From an uncultured Flavobacteriales bacterium (GTDB lineage Bacteria; Bacteroidota; Bacteroidia; Flavobacteriales_E; Vicingaceae): 64,000 bases of DNA. A program made the position numbers and the translations under genes. Every line of letters begins with the position of its first letter. The first letter of the stretch is position 1. The stretch is from the NCBI GenBank assembly GCA_905479915.1, contig CAJQOH010000015.1:62001-126000 (forward strand). Direction: 5' to 3'. Below are positions 53,195 through 62,652 of the stretch, piece by piece. The notes below the pieces were generated by a model, which made no database searches, was not told the origin of the DNA, and was given only the letters and a program-made list of their open reading frames with translations.

Positions 53195-54052
53195 ATGAAA
53201 AATTACCTATCACTTATAAAGTTTAGTCATACCATTTTTGCACTACCATTTGCATTAATAGGGTTCTTTTTAGCTATAAACTCCCTTGAATCAAACATAA
53301 ATTGGATCACATTAATTTATGTCATTTTATGCATGATTTTCGCACGAAGTGCTGCGATGGCATTTAATAGATACATTGATAGAAAGATAGATTTAGCTAA
53401 TCCAAGAACAGCAGAAGTTAGAGAAATCCCAAACGGAACGATAACACCAAAAAACGCCTTGATATTTGTAATTGTCAACTGCATCCTTTTTGTTGGAACA
53501 ACGTACCTCATAAATCCACTTTGTTTTTATTTATCACCAGTTGCCTTAGCTGTTGTTTTAGGTTATAGCTTAACCAAACGCTTTACAGCATTGTGTCATT
53601 TGGTTTTAGGTTTAGGATTGTCTTTAGCACCAATTGGAGCCTACCTTGCAGTAACAGGACAATTTGATTGGCTCCCATTATTCTTTTCATTTTCTGTATT
53701 GTTTTGGGTAAGTGGTTTTGATATTATATATGCTTTACAGGATGAGGCCTTCGATAAAGAACAACAACTACATTCAATACCTGTACTATTAGGAACAAGA
53801 AATGCTCTAATGCTTTCAAATATCTTACATGTAATTACTGCTTCGTTTATTCTATATGCAGGTTATTATGCCGATTTAGGTTTATTCTATTGGATAGGAA
53901 GTGGATTATTCATTGGATTATTATCCTATCAGCATTTCCTAGTAAAACCAAATGATCTAAGTAAAGTGAATTTAGCTTTCTTTACTACCAATGGAATTGC
54001 AAGCGTTTTATTTGCGGCATTTGTTTTGTTAGAGCTATACGTAAATGTTTAA
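53195..54052 (+). CDS. UbiA-family polyprenyltransferase
   Basis: A 285-residue inner-membrane prenyltransferase with about eight helices. The two aspartate motifs that bind prenyl diphosphate and Mg2+ are FNRYIDRKIDLANPRT (about 64-79) and DIIYALQDEAFDKEQ (about 178-192). The LANPRT and ALQDEAFD forms fit the UbiA/MqnP group used in ubiquinone or futalosine-pathway menaquinone synthesis. The likely reaction is prenylation of a naphthoate or hydroxybenzoate ring. Neighbouring quinone genes are absent, so the pathway is inferred. Confidence 0.88.
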   Translation: MKNYLSLIKFSHTIFALPFALIGFFLAINSLESNINWITLIYVILCMIFARSAAMAFNRYIDRKIDLANPRTAEVREIPNGTITPKNALIFVIVNCILFVGTTYLINPLCFYLSPVALAVVLGYSLTKRFTALCHLVLGLGLSLAPIGAYLAVTGQFDWLPLFFSFSVLFWVSGFDIIYALQDEAFDKEQQLHSIPVLLGTRNALMLSNILHVITASFILYAGYYADLGLFYWIGSGLFIGLLSYQHFLVKPNDLSKVNLAFFTTNGIASVLFAAFVLLELYVNV

Positions 54053-54746
54053 AAACCGTATAGCCAACATGTCAATAAAATCTTTCTTACAAAAAAAAAT
54101 AAAGCTCCTTTTTAATAAGTGGACCTTCGCTTCTTTTGCTCTACTAATAGCTTTTATCTTTTTTTCAAACTGGATAATTATTTCTTCTGCTAAAAAAAAC
54201 ATTTACAACACAGTTTCAGAAACACCTAATGGCAACAATGTTGCATTATTACTAGGAACAAGTAGATATACGACTCGAGGCACAACTAACTTGTATTTTA
54301 AATATAGAATTAATGCTGCTTCTGAATTGTATCATTTAGGAAAAATTAAACATATTATTGTAAGCGGAGATAACAGTTTGAAGGAATACAATGAACCACA
54401 ACAAATGTTACAAGCCTTAATTCAAAAAGGAGTTCCTGAAACTGCTATTACTCTAGATTTTGCCGGTTTTAGAACATTAGATTCTGTTGTTAGAGGTAAA
54501 AAGGTGTTTGGACAAAATAAATTTATCATAGTTTCTCAAAAATTTCATATAGAAAGAGCCCTCTTTATAGCCAATAAATACGACATTGAAGCAATTGGTT
54601 TTGCCGCTATAGATCCTCCAAAAAAATATTCTTTTAAAACAAATATCAGAGAAATTTTTGCAAAAACTAAAGCTGTAATTGATCTATATATCATCCATAA
54701 AGAACCTAAATTCTTAGGTAAAAAAGAAAAAATAAACATCCAATAA
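54045..54746 (+). CDS. SanA/YdcF-family (DUF218) membrane protein
   Basis: A 233-residue protein with one N-terminal membrane helix (ASFALLIAFIFFSNWIII) and an extracytoplasmic DUF218 domain. Typical parts are VALLLGTSRYTTRGTTNLYF, LGKIKHIIVSGDNS and KFIIVSQKFHIERALFIANK. SanA relatives affect cell-wall integrity and vancomycin sensitivity at high temperature. The ATG at 54045 overlaps the UbiA stop by eight bases; ATG 54069 (MSIKSFLQKK) is a shorter alternative. It probably shares a transcript with the UbiA gene. Confidence 0.85.
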   Translation: MFKNRIANMSIKSFLQKKIKLLFNKWTFASFALLIAFIFFSNWIIISSAKKNIYNTVSETPNGNNVALLLGTSRYTTRGTTNLYFKYRINAASELYHLGKIKHIIVSGDNSLKEYNEPQQMLQALIQKGVPETAITLDFAGFRTLDSVVRGKKVFGQNKFIIVSQKFHIERALFIANKYDIEAIGFAAIDPPKKYSFKTNIREIFAKTKAVIDLYIIHKEPKFLGKKEKINIQ

Positions 54747-54793
54747 AAATTATTCATGCTGAAAATCAGGATGTTATGATATTTTCAGGTACT

Positions 54794-54811
54794 ATGTATT
54801 GCATAATACAT
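54794..54811 (+). promoter_or_regulatory. Perfect dyad, likely PadR operator
   Basis: ATGTATT-GCAT-AATACAT is a perfect seven-base inverted repeat with ATGT...ACAT ends, as in known PadR-family operators. It lies just upstream of the TATCTTTG box of the padR gene, where a bound repressor would block RNA polymerase. Confidence 0.6.
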
Positions 54812-54822
54812 TTTAAAACATA

Positions 54823-54830
54823 TATCTTTG
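54823..54830 (+). promoter_or_regulatory. -7 promoter box (TATCTTTG) for the padR-pspC pair
   Basis: TATCTTTG matches TAnnTTTG and lies 19 bases before ATG 54850. A TTG about 21 bases upstream (54799-54801) is a loose -33 candidate and sits inside the dyad at 54794-54811. Confidence 0.5.
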
Positions 54831-54849
54831 TATTGTAAATTACTCTAGT

Positions 54850-55173
54850 ATGAAAATAGAAAATACAAAAGCACAAATGAGAAAAGGAGTACTTGAATAT
54901 TGTATTCTATCTATTCTTAAAAATGGAGAAGCATATCCTTCGGAAATAATCGAAAAGTTAAAAGCTGGAAAATTAATTGTAGTTGAAGGAACACTCTATC
55001 CATTATTAACGAGACTAAAAAATGCTGGATTGCTTTCTTATCGATGGGAAGAATCTAAATCTGGTCCTCCAAGAAAATATTACCAATTAACTGAAATTGG
55101 AACAGAATTCTTAAAAGAATTAGAAACCACCTGGAATGATTTAGTAAAGGCCGTAAAGATTACTAGCAAATAA
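54850..55173 (+). CDS. PadR-family transcriptional regulator
   Basis: A 107-residue winged-helix regulator. LEYCILSILKNGEAYPSEII is the recognition-helix region, GTLYPLLTRLKNAGLLSYRW the wing-adjacent core and GPPRKYYQLTEIGTEFLKEL the wing with the typical P-R-K-Y-Y. There is no C-terminal effector domain, so it is a short PadR. It is 31 bases upstream of a PspC-domain gene, a pairing common in Bacteroidota, where it probably represses its own operon. Confidence 0.93.
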   Translation: MKIENTKAQMRKGVLEYCILSILKNGEAYPSEIIEKLKAGKLIVVEGTLYPLLTRLKNAGLLSYRWEESKSGPPRKYYQLTEIGTEFLKELETTWNDLVKAVKITSK

Positions 55174-55204
55174 AAAATAAGAAACAGATTTAATCTATAA
55201 CAAG

Positions 55205-56848
55205 ATGAACCAAACAGTAACAATAAATATTAGTGGAATAGTTTTTCATATAGACGTTGATGCTTATGAAGAGTTAAAAAAATATTTAAGTAAGATTAAA
55301 AGTTATTTCAAAAACTCTGAGGAGTGCGAAGAAATAATGATGGACATAGAAGCCAGAATCGCTGAATTATTCAGTGAAAAAATTTCTTCCAATAATCAAG
55401 TAATTCAATCCAAAGATGTTGAAGAGGTAATTGGTGTAATGGGGAAACCAGAACAATACATTGATGAAGATGAAGAAGATTTAGAAAAAGAAAGAAAATC
55501 ATCGCATCAAAAACATTATTCCTCAGAGAAGAAATTATTTAGAGATCCTGATGACAGAATGATTGGTGGAGTTGCGGCAGGTTTAGCAGCATATATAGGT
55601 ATTGAGTCACTTTGGCTAAGATTATTCTTTGTAGTTGCTCTTTTTATTGGGTTTGGTTTTCTTCTGTATATCATCTTATGGATTGTTATGGCTGAAGCAA
55701 AAACAGCATCAGATAAATTACACATGAAGGGAGAACCAGTAAACATTGATAATATTGGAAGGACTTTTAAAGACGAAGCGGATAAAGTCAGTGATAATTT
55801 TAAAAAGCATGGACAGCAATATGGAAAAAAAGCTGAATCAGCAATTGAATCCTTTTTCAATTTTATAGGACAAATTTTAAATGGTGTTTTTAAAGTTTTA
55901 GGAAAAGTATTTGGAGTAATATTTCTGTTAGTGGGTACATTCATGTTAATAGGTTTATTAAGCATGTTGATTGGGTCAGAAACTGTATTCTCTATTACTT
56001 CAGACGGTGTTTTTTCAATACCGTCTACCGAATTTTTTAACTTAATATTTATATCAGAAAATCAATTTCACATGGCCATAATAGGTGCAGCGATAACTAT
56101 TGGTTTACCCATTGCAATGCTCATTTATGCAGGAGCAAATCTGCTATACAAAATCAAAACTCATACAGGGGTGAGTATAGGCTTATTTATTCTTTGGGTA
56201 ATAGGTATTTTCTTGTGTGCAATGATTGGTATAAGGATGGGTACAGAATTATCCTATAATGAGCGTGATTCAGAAATTGGTACTTCAAAAACAATTATTA
56301 ATGAAGATAAAGAAGACTTCCACCTTTCTATAGCTACTGAAAATGTACCTGGAGAAGGAATATTAGAAGATAAATACTTTACAATTTCCTTAGATGAAGA
56401 TTCTATTTATTTTAATGATATTCAAGTAAGAGTCTATGAAAGTAAATCAGACAGTTTTGAAATTGAAATTGAAAAAGATGTAGCAGGATACTCTAAAAAA
56501 GATGTCAATTCGAAACTAAATCAAATGAATTACAATTACTCTATCAATAACGATTCTATTTTATTAGGAAACTACATCAGTACCTTAAGAAAAAATAAAA
56601 TCAGAGGACAAGAAATAAATGTTAAACTCTACTTGCCTATTGGTAAATCCATTTATCTCGATAAATCATTGAAACATGCGATTAATAATATTGCCAATGT
56701 TACAGATACTTGGGATTCGGAAATGTTAGGGAAAAGATGGGTAATGTTAGAGGATGGTTTAACCTGTTTAGATTGTGATGAAATTGAAGGGATTACAACC
56801 ATTCAATTAGATTCCATTAGAACTCAAATGCCTATAGAAATTGAATAA
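55205..56848 (+). CDS. PspC-domain membrane protein
   Basis: A 547-residue protein. The N-terminus is a cytoplasmic helical region (MNQTVTINISGIVFHIDVDA, ECEEIMMDIEARIAELFSEK, MGKPEQYID). A PspC domain follows at about 118-170 (LFRDPDDRMIGGVAAGLAAY, LWLRLFFVVALFIGFGFLLY). Three further membrane helices are at about 225-345, then a beta-rich C-terminal region. PspC domains sense envelope stress in other bacteria. The gene follows padR closely. The ATG at 55205 begins the family-typical MNKT/MNQT sequence. Confidence 0.9.
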   Translation: MNQTVTINISGIVFHIDVDAYEELKKYLSKIKSYFKNSEECEEIMMDIEARIAELFSEKISSNNQVIQSKDVEEVIGVMGKPEQYIDEDEEDLEKERKSSHQKHYSSEKKLFRDPDDRMIGGVAAGLAAYIGIESLWLRLFFVVALFIGFGFLLYIILWIVMAEAKTASDKLHMKGEPVNIDNIGRTFKDEADKVSDNFKKHGQQYGKKAESAIESFFNFIGQILNGVFKVLGKVFGVIFLLVGTFMLIGLLSMLIGSETVFSITSDGVFSIPSTEFFNLIFISENQFHMAIIGAAITIGLPIAMLIYAGANLLYKIKTHTGVSIGLFILWVIGIFLCAMIGIRMGTELSYNERDSEIGTSKTIINEDKEDFHLSIATENVPGEGILEDKYFTISLDEDSIYFNDIQVRVYESKSDSFEIEIEKDVAGYSKKDVNSKLNQMNYNYSINNDSILLGNYISTLRKNKIRGQEINVKLYLPIGKSIYLDKSLKHAINNIANVTDTWDSEMLGKRWVMLEDGLTCLDCDEIEGITTIQLDSIRTQMPIEIE

Positions 56849-56855
56849 AGCTATT

Positions 56856-56880
56856 GTGATGAACGGTTTCCAATCATCAC
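56856..56880 (+). terminator. Weak terminator-like hairpin after the PspC gene
   Basis: GTGATGA and TCATCAC form a perfect seven-pair stem with an 11-base loop and are followed by a short T-rich stretch, seven bases after the PspC stop. The T-run is short. Confidence 0.4.
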
Positions 56881-56988
56881 TTTATCTCACCATTAATGTA
56901 AATACTAAAGTGAACAGTTGAATAAATAAATATTTTTGATGATAGTTAGTATCTCTCCTAGATAACAGATTCCTGTTTAGTTAGTGCA

Positions 56989-57020
56989 AGAAGCCCTTCG
57001 GATTTATTCGAGGGGCTTCT
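56989..57020. repeat. Twelve-pair hairpin in the pspC-secDF gap
   Basis: AGAAGCCCTTCG and CGAGGGGCTTCT pair over twelve bases with one G-T wobble and an eight-base loop. The T-run expected of a terminator is lacking on either side, so its role is open. Confidence 0.5.
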
Positions 57021-57177
57021 CAATTTAACACCATAAGTAACAAATAGACTATTACCCCCCTCATATAAAGCACATAAAGACAACTTAATAGCTCAACCGA
57101 GCTTACAACCTACTTTAATATGAATACAACCAGTTACTTTTATTATGCCTTCTGTTAGAACTAAGAAGTTTATTTCA

Positions 57178-57214
57178 ATAAAAAAGCCTCCGAATTTCTT
57201 CGGAGGCTTTTTAT
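57178..57214 (-). terminator. Intrinsic terminator after secDF
   Basis: A 14-pair perfect stem (AAAAAGCCTCCGAA / TTCGGAGGCTTTTT) with a four-base loop and a T-run on the minus strand, 20 bases past the secDF stop. Its symmetric A and T ends may let it stop rightward transcripts too. Confidence 0.9.
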
Positions 57215-57233
57215 ATACAACTTAAGTATGTTG

Positions 57234-60200
57234 TTATTTTTTCTTATTTACAAAATCATACATTACTGGAGATGCTATACATAATGAAGAATAAGTTCCT
57301 ACAATAACACCAATTAATAATGCGAAAGAGAACCCTCTAATAACCTCACCTCCAAAGAAGAAAATCATAGCCAATACAAATATCGTACTTAACGATGTAT
57401 TGATTGTTCTACTTAATGTACTGTTTAAGGCATCATTAACAACAGCTTTCATTTCTTGTTTCTTATGTAATCCTAAGAACTCTCTAATTCTATCAAATAC
57501 AACAACTGTATCATTAATAGAGTAACCTACCACAGTTAAAATAGCTGCAATAAATGCTTGATCTATTTCTAATGAGAAAGGTAACACTCCATACAATAAA
57601 GAGAATAGAGAAAGTACTATCAATACATCGTGGAATAATGCTACCAATGCACCCATACCAAATTGCCATTTCTTAAACCTAAATACAATGTATAAGAAAA
57701 TGATAATTAAAGAGAATATAATTGATAATAAAGAATCTTTCTTAATATCATCAGCGATAGTTGGCCCTACTTTTTGCGAACTCATAATCTCAAACTCTCC
57801 ACCCAATGAAGAAAGGCCTTCTTTTAATTTTGCTTCAACAACATTATCTGCATCTTCAGCATTACTATCAATCATGAAAGAAGTAACAACTTTTACTTGG
57901 TTACCATCACCAAAAGTTTTCACCTCAGGTGCAGATTCAAATGCTCCAGTTAAGCTTTTTACAACATCAACAGTTTCAACATTGTTATCAAATCTTACCG
58001 TATATGCTCTACCTCCTTTAAAATCAACTCCGTACTGTAAACCTCTAGAAACTAAAGATCCAATACCAGCAAGAATTATAATTCCAGAAAGGATATAGAA
58101 TTTTTTTCTATTCTTAATGAAACCAAAGTTGATACTTTTAAATGCACCTTCTGTTAACTTAGTAGAGAAAGAAAGGTTTTGATTTTTACCTAATTGGTAT
58201 TCAAATATTATACGTGTAATAAATATTGCTGTAAATAATGAAGTGAAAATACCTATTACTAAAGTCTTAGCAAATCCTTCAACTGGACCTGTACCGAAGA
58301 ACCATAATACAACACCTGTTAATAAGGTAGTAACGTTGGCATCAATAATTGATGAGTAAGCAAATTTATAACCATCAGCAACAGCCAATCTTACACCCTT
58401 TCCTGCAGTAATTTCCTCTCTAATTCTTTCGAATATAAGTACGTTAGCATCTACCGACATACCAATTGTAAGAATAATACCTGCAATACCTGGTAATGTT
58501 AAAGCAACTAATGCTGGCATAGAAGCCAACACTCCAAAAATGAAGAACATATTTGCTATCAATGCAATTACCGAAGCAACACCTGCTTTAGAATAATAAA
58601 ACACCATATAAGCAAGTACAATTAATAAGGCAATAATAAAAGACATCATTCCTTTATCAATAGACTCCTTTCCTAAAGTTGGTCCTACAACTGCTTCTTC
58701 AACAATTCTTGCAGGAGCTGGTAATTTACCAGCCTTTAAAATGTTAGCAATCATTTTTGCTTCTTCAATTTCAAAGTTTCCAGAAATGCTCGACTGACCT
58801 CCAGCAATTTCTCCATTAACTGTTGGATAAGAATAAACTAAATCATCTAGAGCTATAGCTATAGACTCTCCAATATGACCACCAGTTAATATTCTCCATT
58901 TGTTTGCTCCTTCTCCATTCATTGTCATAGAAATTTCTGGAGAACCATTAAATTGATCAAACTGTTGAGATGCATTTACAATAACATCACCTTCTAAAGC
59001 AGCTTTACCATCTCTATTGTCTATTTTAATAGCCAATAATTGTAAAAACTTCCCTTCTTCATCATAAGGCTTAGCAGTCCATAAGAACTTTAATCTTGGA
59101 GGAAAGAAAGATTGAACCTCTTTCATTGCTAAATACTTATTTACTATATGCGTATCTTTAATCGCAACATAACCTACAACAGGACCTTGTCCATACTCAT
59201 ATTGTTGAGTTTCTGGATTTTGGAATATTGCTGGACGCATTACTGAAAATAAAGGGTGATCCTTAGCATACTGTTCTGCATTTTGTTGCTCACCAAGAGT
59301 AGACTTAGTAGTATCAGTACTATTACTATCAACTCCATTTTCTAAATCAGCAAATAAATCTGAAGCTGCATCTTTTTCTGTAGAATCTGTTGCAGCATCT
59401 GCAACCTCTTCGTCTGCAACAACTTCTTCTTTAACTTCAGTAGAATCTGAAGCAGTAGAATCTTCAACTTCTTCTGTAATACCTTGTAGAACTTTTCCAA
59501 GCTTAGTATCTGCTTGTTCTATCATTGGATAAACCTCTCTATTCTCCCATGTTAACCAAAACTCTAATTTAGCAGTACCTTGTAATAACTGTCTTACTCT
59601 TTCTTTATTCTTAACACCAGGTAATTCAACTAAAATTCTATCAGAACCTGTTAAACGCTGTATGTTTGGTTGAGCAGATCCAAACAATCCAATTCTTGTT
59701 CTAATTACATTAAAAGAACGTTCTATCGCATCATCAGCTTCAGCTTGAACAAATTCCAATACCTCTTCATTTGTAGCATTTGGAGATAATTGATCTTTAT
59801 TGTCTAATGTATAAAATACTCCCGCTAAATTACTGTTTGGGTTATCTGCTGTATATATTTCTCCAAACAATTCAACAAAACCTTTATCTGCACTTTGTTG
59901 AGCAATTTTAGCATCTTGTATTGCTTTATTAAAAGCAGCATCTTTATTAAAAGATGACAATGCTTTTACAACCTCTTCAACTTGAACTTCAAGAGTAACA
60001 TTCATACCACCCTTTAAATCCAATCCAAGATTTAACATTTTTGTTCTAAGATCTCCGTAAGTGTAATCAATTACTGGATAAACTTTTTCTGAAGCCATTG
60101 AATCTAAATAAGCAGATTCGATCTCTGAATCTCCATTAGCATATGCTTTAGCATCACTCTCTACGCTACTTGCAACCCATGTTAATGATAAGGCATAAAG

Positions 60201-60254
60201 ACAGCCAATTGCGAAAAGTATTGTAAATGTTGTTAATAGTCCTTTGTTTTGCAT
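57234..60254 (-). CDS. secDF: Protein translocase subunit SecDF (fused SecD and SecF)
   Basis: A 1006-residue inner-membrane protein that uses the proton gradient to pull exported proteins through SecYEG. The SecD half (residues 1 to about 690) has LNLGLDLKGGMNVTLEV, SFNVIRTRIGLFGSAQPNIQ, ILVELPGV, GKLPAPARIVEEAVVGPTLG and IGMSVDANVLIFERIREE. The SecF half starts near 715 (GLQYGVDFKGGRAYTV) and has VGYSINDTVVVFDRIREFL. An acidic low-complexity insertion (about 256-322; Asp, Ser, Thr, Glu) interrupts the periplasmic P1 domain. The fused form is normal in Bacteroidota. A promoter box lies upstream and a strong terminator downstream. Confidence 0.96.
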   Translation of the reverse strand: MQNKGLLTTFTILFAIGCLYALSLTWVASSVESDAKAYANGDSEIESAYLDSMASEKVYPVIDYTYGDLRTKMLNLGLDLKGGMNVTLEVQVEEVVKALSSFNKDAAFNKAIQDAKIAQQSADKGFVELFGEIYTADNPNSNLAGVFYTLDNKDQLSPNATNEEVLEFVQAEADDAIERSFNVIRTRIGLFGSAQPNIQRLTGSDRILVELPGVKNKERVRQLLQGTAKLEFWLTWENREVYPMIEQADTKLGKVLQGITEEVEDSTASDSTEVKEEVVADEEVADAATDSTEKDAASDLFADLENGVDSNSTDTTKSTLGEQQNAEQYAKDHPLFSVMRPAIFQNPETQQYEYGQGPVVGYVAIKDTHIVNKYLAMKEVQSFFPPRLKFLWTAKPYDEEGKFLQLLAIKIDNRDGKAALEGDVIVNASQQFDQFNGSPEISMTMNGEGANKWRILTGGHIGESIAIALDDLVYSYPTVNGEIAGGQSSISGNFEIEEAKMIANILKAGKLPAPARIVEEAVVGPTLGKESIDKGMMSFIIALLIVLAYMVFYYSKAGVASVIALIANMFFIFGVLASMPALVALTLPGIAGIILTIGMSVDANVLIFERIREEITAGKGVRLAVADGYKFAYSSIIDANVTTLLTGVVLWFFGTGPVEGFAKTLVIGIFTSLFTAIFITRIIFEYQLGKNQNLSFSTKLTEGAFKSINFGFIKNRKKFYILSGIIILAGIGSLVSRGLQYGVDFKGGRAYTVRFDNNVETVDVVKSLTGAFESAPEVKTFGDGNQVKVVTSFMIDSNAEDADNVVEAKLKEGLSSLGGEFEIMSSQKVGPTIADDIKKDSLLSIIFSLIIIFLYIVFRFKKWQFGMGALVALFHDVLIVLSLFSLLYGVLPFSLEIDQAFIAAILTVVGYSINDTVVVFDRIREFLGLHKKQEMKAVVNDALNSTLSRTINTSLSTIFVLAMIFFFGGEVIRGFSFALLIGVIVGTYSSLCIASPVMYDFVNKKK

Positions 60255-60290
60255 TTCTTAAGTATTAATCTTCTATTTTTTATAAGCCCG

Positions 60291-60298
60291 CAAATATA
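60291..60298 (-). promoter_or_regulatory. -7 promoter box (TATATTTG) for secDF
   Basis: TATATTTG on the minus strand matches TAnnTTTG, 36 bases before ATG 60254. A GTTG about 20 bases upstream (minus strand) could serve as a -33 element. Confidence 0.5.
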
Positions 60299-60393
60299 GA
60301 GTTTCAAATACGAATTAACAACTGATTTTATAATAAGTTTTAGTAAAGCCCATTCTCAATTAAAAGTGATAATTTTATAAGCAACTTTTTAAA

Positions 60394-62652
60394 ATGAAAA
60401 TGCGTCTATATCATATGAAATTAGAACTAAAATTAATTGGACTTCTAATCCTTACGAACTTCTTTAACAACATCGTTTATAGCCAAGTAAACTTTGAAAG
60501 AAATGACTCTATCATCGTTATCCAAACAAATGGAGACACATTAAAAAATCCGTGGGCGGGAGGATTCAATTCTGTACAGTTTTCTGAAATTGATTTAGAT
60601 TTAGATGGAATTAAAGATTTATTTGTATTTGATAGAACCGGAAATAGAATTTCTACCTTTATTAATGCAGGAACGCCAAATTCAGTAACCTATAAGCATG
60701 ATCCTTCATATATCAAATTTTTCCCAGAAGGACTGCACGACTGGGTTTTGTTAAGGGATTATAATTGTGATGGGAAAATGGACATTTTCACTTATGCTTC
60801 TGGAGGAATGGCGGCATACAGCAACACATCAACAAGCCAACTCAGTTTCAAAATAGATACTAGCTTGGTTCATTCTGATTTTCAACCCAACTTTATTAAT
60901 CTATACATTAGCTCTACAGATATTCCAGCTATTGATGATATTGATGGTGATGGTGATTTAGATGTATTAACTTTTAGTATTTTAGGTTCTTATGTAGAAT
61001 ACCATAAGAATTTATCTATGGAAAGATATGGTAACTGTGATAGCTTAGATTTTCAATTAACCAATAAATGTTGGGGATATTTTAAAGAAAATTTTAGTAG
61101 CAACTCCGTTACCCTATATGACACTTGCTCATTTAATGTAATAAATCCAGAAAAAAAACACGCTGGTTCTACCTTATTTACGCTTGATGTTGATGCAAAC
61201 AATAGTAAAGAACTCGTATTAGGAGATGTTTCATTCAACAATTTCACCATGCTGGTTAACTCTGATACTAGTGCCAACTTAACTCAATCAACCATCTCTG
61301 CACAAGATTCTTTATTCCCACAAAACAACAACAGCTCTATTGCCACTAACATTGAAATTTTTCCAGCAGGATTTTATTTAGATGTAAACAATGATAATGT
61401 TAAAGATTTAATAGCTGCACCAAATTGCTACACTGGATGTAAAAACAAAAAAAATGTTTGGTATTACAACAACAGAAATCAAACCAACAATCCAGATTTT
61501 AAACATGAAACTAGTGCTTTTTTACAAGATGGAATGATTGAAGTTGGAGAAGGAGGTCAGCCCGTGTTCTTCGACTACAATGCCGATGGCTTAATGGATA
61601 TTGTTGTAGGAAATTATGGCGTATTTGATTCTAACTTAATTCCCTTATTGTATAAATCTAGCTTAACACTTTATGAAAATGTTGGAACAGCAAGTAAACC
61701 TGTTTACAAATTAGTAAATTCTGATTATTTAAATATCTCTACAATGAATTTAGATATTGCAGGAAGCAGACCTACTTTAGGGCTTTACCCAGCCTTTGGA
61801 GACATGGATGATGATGGTGATGTTGATATGTTTATCGGTGATTACAATGGACATATCCATTATTTTAAAAATACTGCTGGACCTGGAAACCCTGCAAACC
61901 TATCACTTTCATCACCAAACTATTTAGGAATTGATGTTGGTGCCAATGCTACACCATTTGTATACGACCTAAACAAAGACAGCTTACCAGATCTAATAAT
62001 TGGTAAAGACCAAGGAACATTTTCTTATTATGAAAATCAAGGAAGTAGTACTAGTCCTAATCTTGTTTCAATAACAGACTCTCTTGGTAAAGTAGACACA
62101 AAAAGATTATATGATTCTTACGGGCACAGTAACCCCGTGTTTATTGACAGTGCTGGAACCACAATAATGTATTCCGGAGCTAAAAATGGCTACATTTATA
62201 AGTTCACCAACATTGATGGAAACATCAATGGTACTTTTGAAACAGACAGCGCTTATTTAAATATTTGGGAAGGAATCAATTCAAAAGTTTCTATTTATGA
62301 CATTACTAATGACAGTAATTTAGAGATGTTAGTTGGAAACTATTCTGGAGGAGTTGCATTATACAAAGGAAAAGGAACAGTTTCTCCAATAGGTATAAAA
62401 GAAAATATAAGTCTTACTAATTTAAACATTTACCCCAACCCTACTAAAAATACAATCACTATAGATACTCAGGAAAATAATTTAAACAATGCTTCTATTC
62501 AAATTATTGATGTATTAGGAAAGGAAGTTGTTACACAAAAAGTTAGCAATAAAATAACTACAATTAACCTTCTTAATTATTCTAAAGGGATTTACTTTGT
62601 TAAATTCTCTAATCACTTAGGAAGTAAAGTTTATAAATTGATTAAAGAGTAG
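60394..62652 (+). CDS. Secreted FG-GAP/VCBS-repeat protein with T9SS type A sorting domain
   Basis: A 752-residue secreted protein. Signal peptide near MKLELKLIGLLILTNFFNNI, then VYSQ. ATG 60394 adds seven residues before MKLELKL, so ATG 60415 is the alternative start. Six or more Ca-binding FG-GAP/VCBS loops follow (IDLDLDGIKDLFVFDRTGN, IDDIDGDGDLDVL, LDVNNDNVKDLIAAPN, FDYNADGLMDIVVGN, GDMDDDGDVDMFIGD). The last ~75 residues form a type A T9SS sorting domain (LNIYPNPTKNTITIDTQ, IIDVLGKEVVTQKV, GIYFVKFSN). It is first of two tandem homologous genes. Confidence 0.9.
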   Translation: MKMRLYHMKLELKLIGLLILTNFFNNIVYSQVNFERNDSIIVIQTNGDTLKNPWAGGFNSVQFSEIDLDLDGIKDLFVFDRTGNRISTFINAGTPNSVTYKHDPSYIKFFPEGLHDWVLLRDYNCDGKMDIFTYASGGMAAYSNTSTSQLSFKIDTSLVHSDFQPNFINLYISSTDIPAIDDIDGDGDLDVLTFSILGSYVEYHKNLSMERYGNCDSLDFQLTNKCWGYFKENFSSNSVTLYDTCSFNVINPEKKHAGSTLFTLDVDANNSKELVLGDVSFNNFTMLVNSDTSANLTQSTISAQDSLFPQNNNSSIATNIEIFPAGFYLDVNNDNVKDLIAAPNCYTGCKNKKNVWYYNNRNQTNNPDFKHETSAFLQDGMIEVGEGGQPVFFDYNADGLMDIVVGNYGVFDSNLIPLLYKSSLTLYENVGTASKPVYKLVNSDYLNISTMNLDIAGSRPTLGLYPAFGDMDDDGDVDMFIGDYNGHIHYFKNTAGPGNPANLSLSSPNYLGIDVGANATPFVYDLNKDSLPDLIIGKDQGTFSYYENQGSSTSPNLVSITDSLGKVDTKRLYDSYGHSNPVFIDSAGTTIMYSGAKNGYIYKFTNIDGNINGTFETDSAYLNIWEGINSKVSIYDITNDSNLEMLVGNYSGGVALYKGKGTVSPIGIKENISLTNLNIYPNPTKNTITIDTQENNLNNASIQIIDVLGKEVVTQKVSNKITTINLLNYSKGIYFVKFSNHLGSKVYKLIKE

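Larger units (their letters stand above)
56849..57233. other. 385-base gap with three hairpins and no clear gene
   Basis: The gap between pspC and the convergent secDF contains hairpins at 56856-56880 (weak), 56989-57020 and 57178-57214 (strong terminator). A TAnnTTTG-like box (TATTTTTG, 56931-56938) precedes the second hairpin by about 50 bases, so a short transcript of roughly 75 bases is possible. I see no protein-coding frame worth calling. Confidence 0.35.

Noticed and set aside
55516-55965. A 149-codon minus-strand frame inside the PspC gene
   Set aside because: It overlaps the PspC domain in antisense and appears to be a shadow of the conserved frame.
57688-58098. A 136-codon plus-strand frame inside secDF
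   Set aside because: It is antisense to conserved SecF motifs and has no recognisable domain or own promoter.
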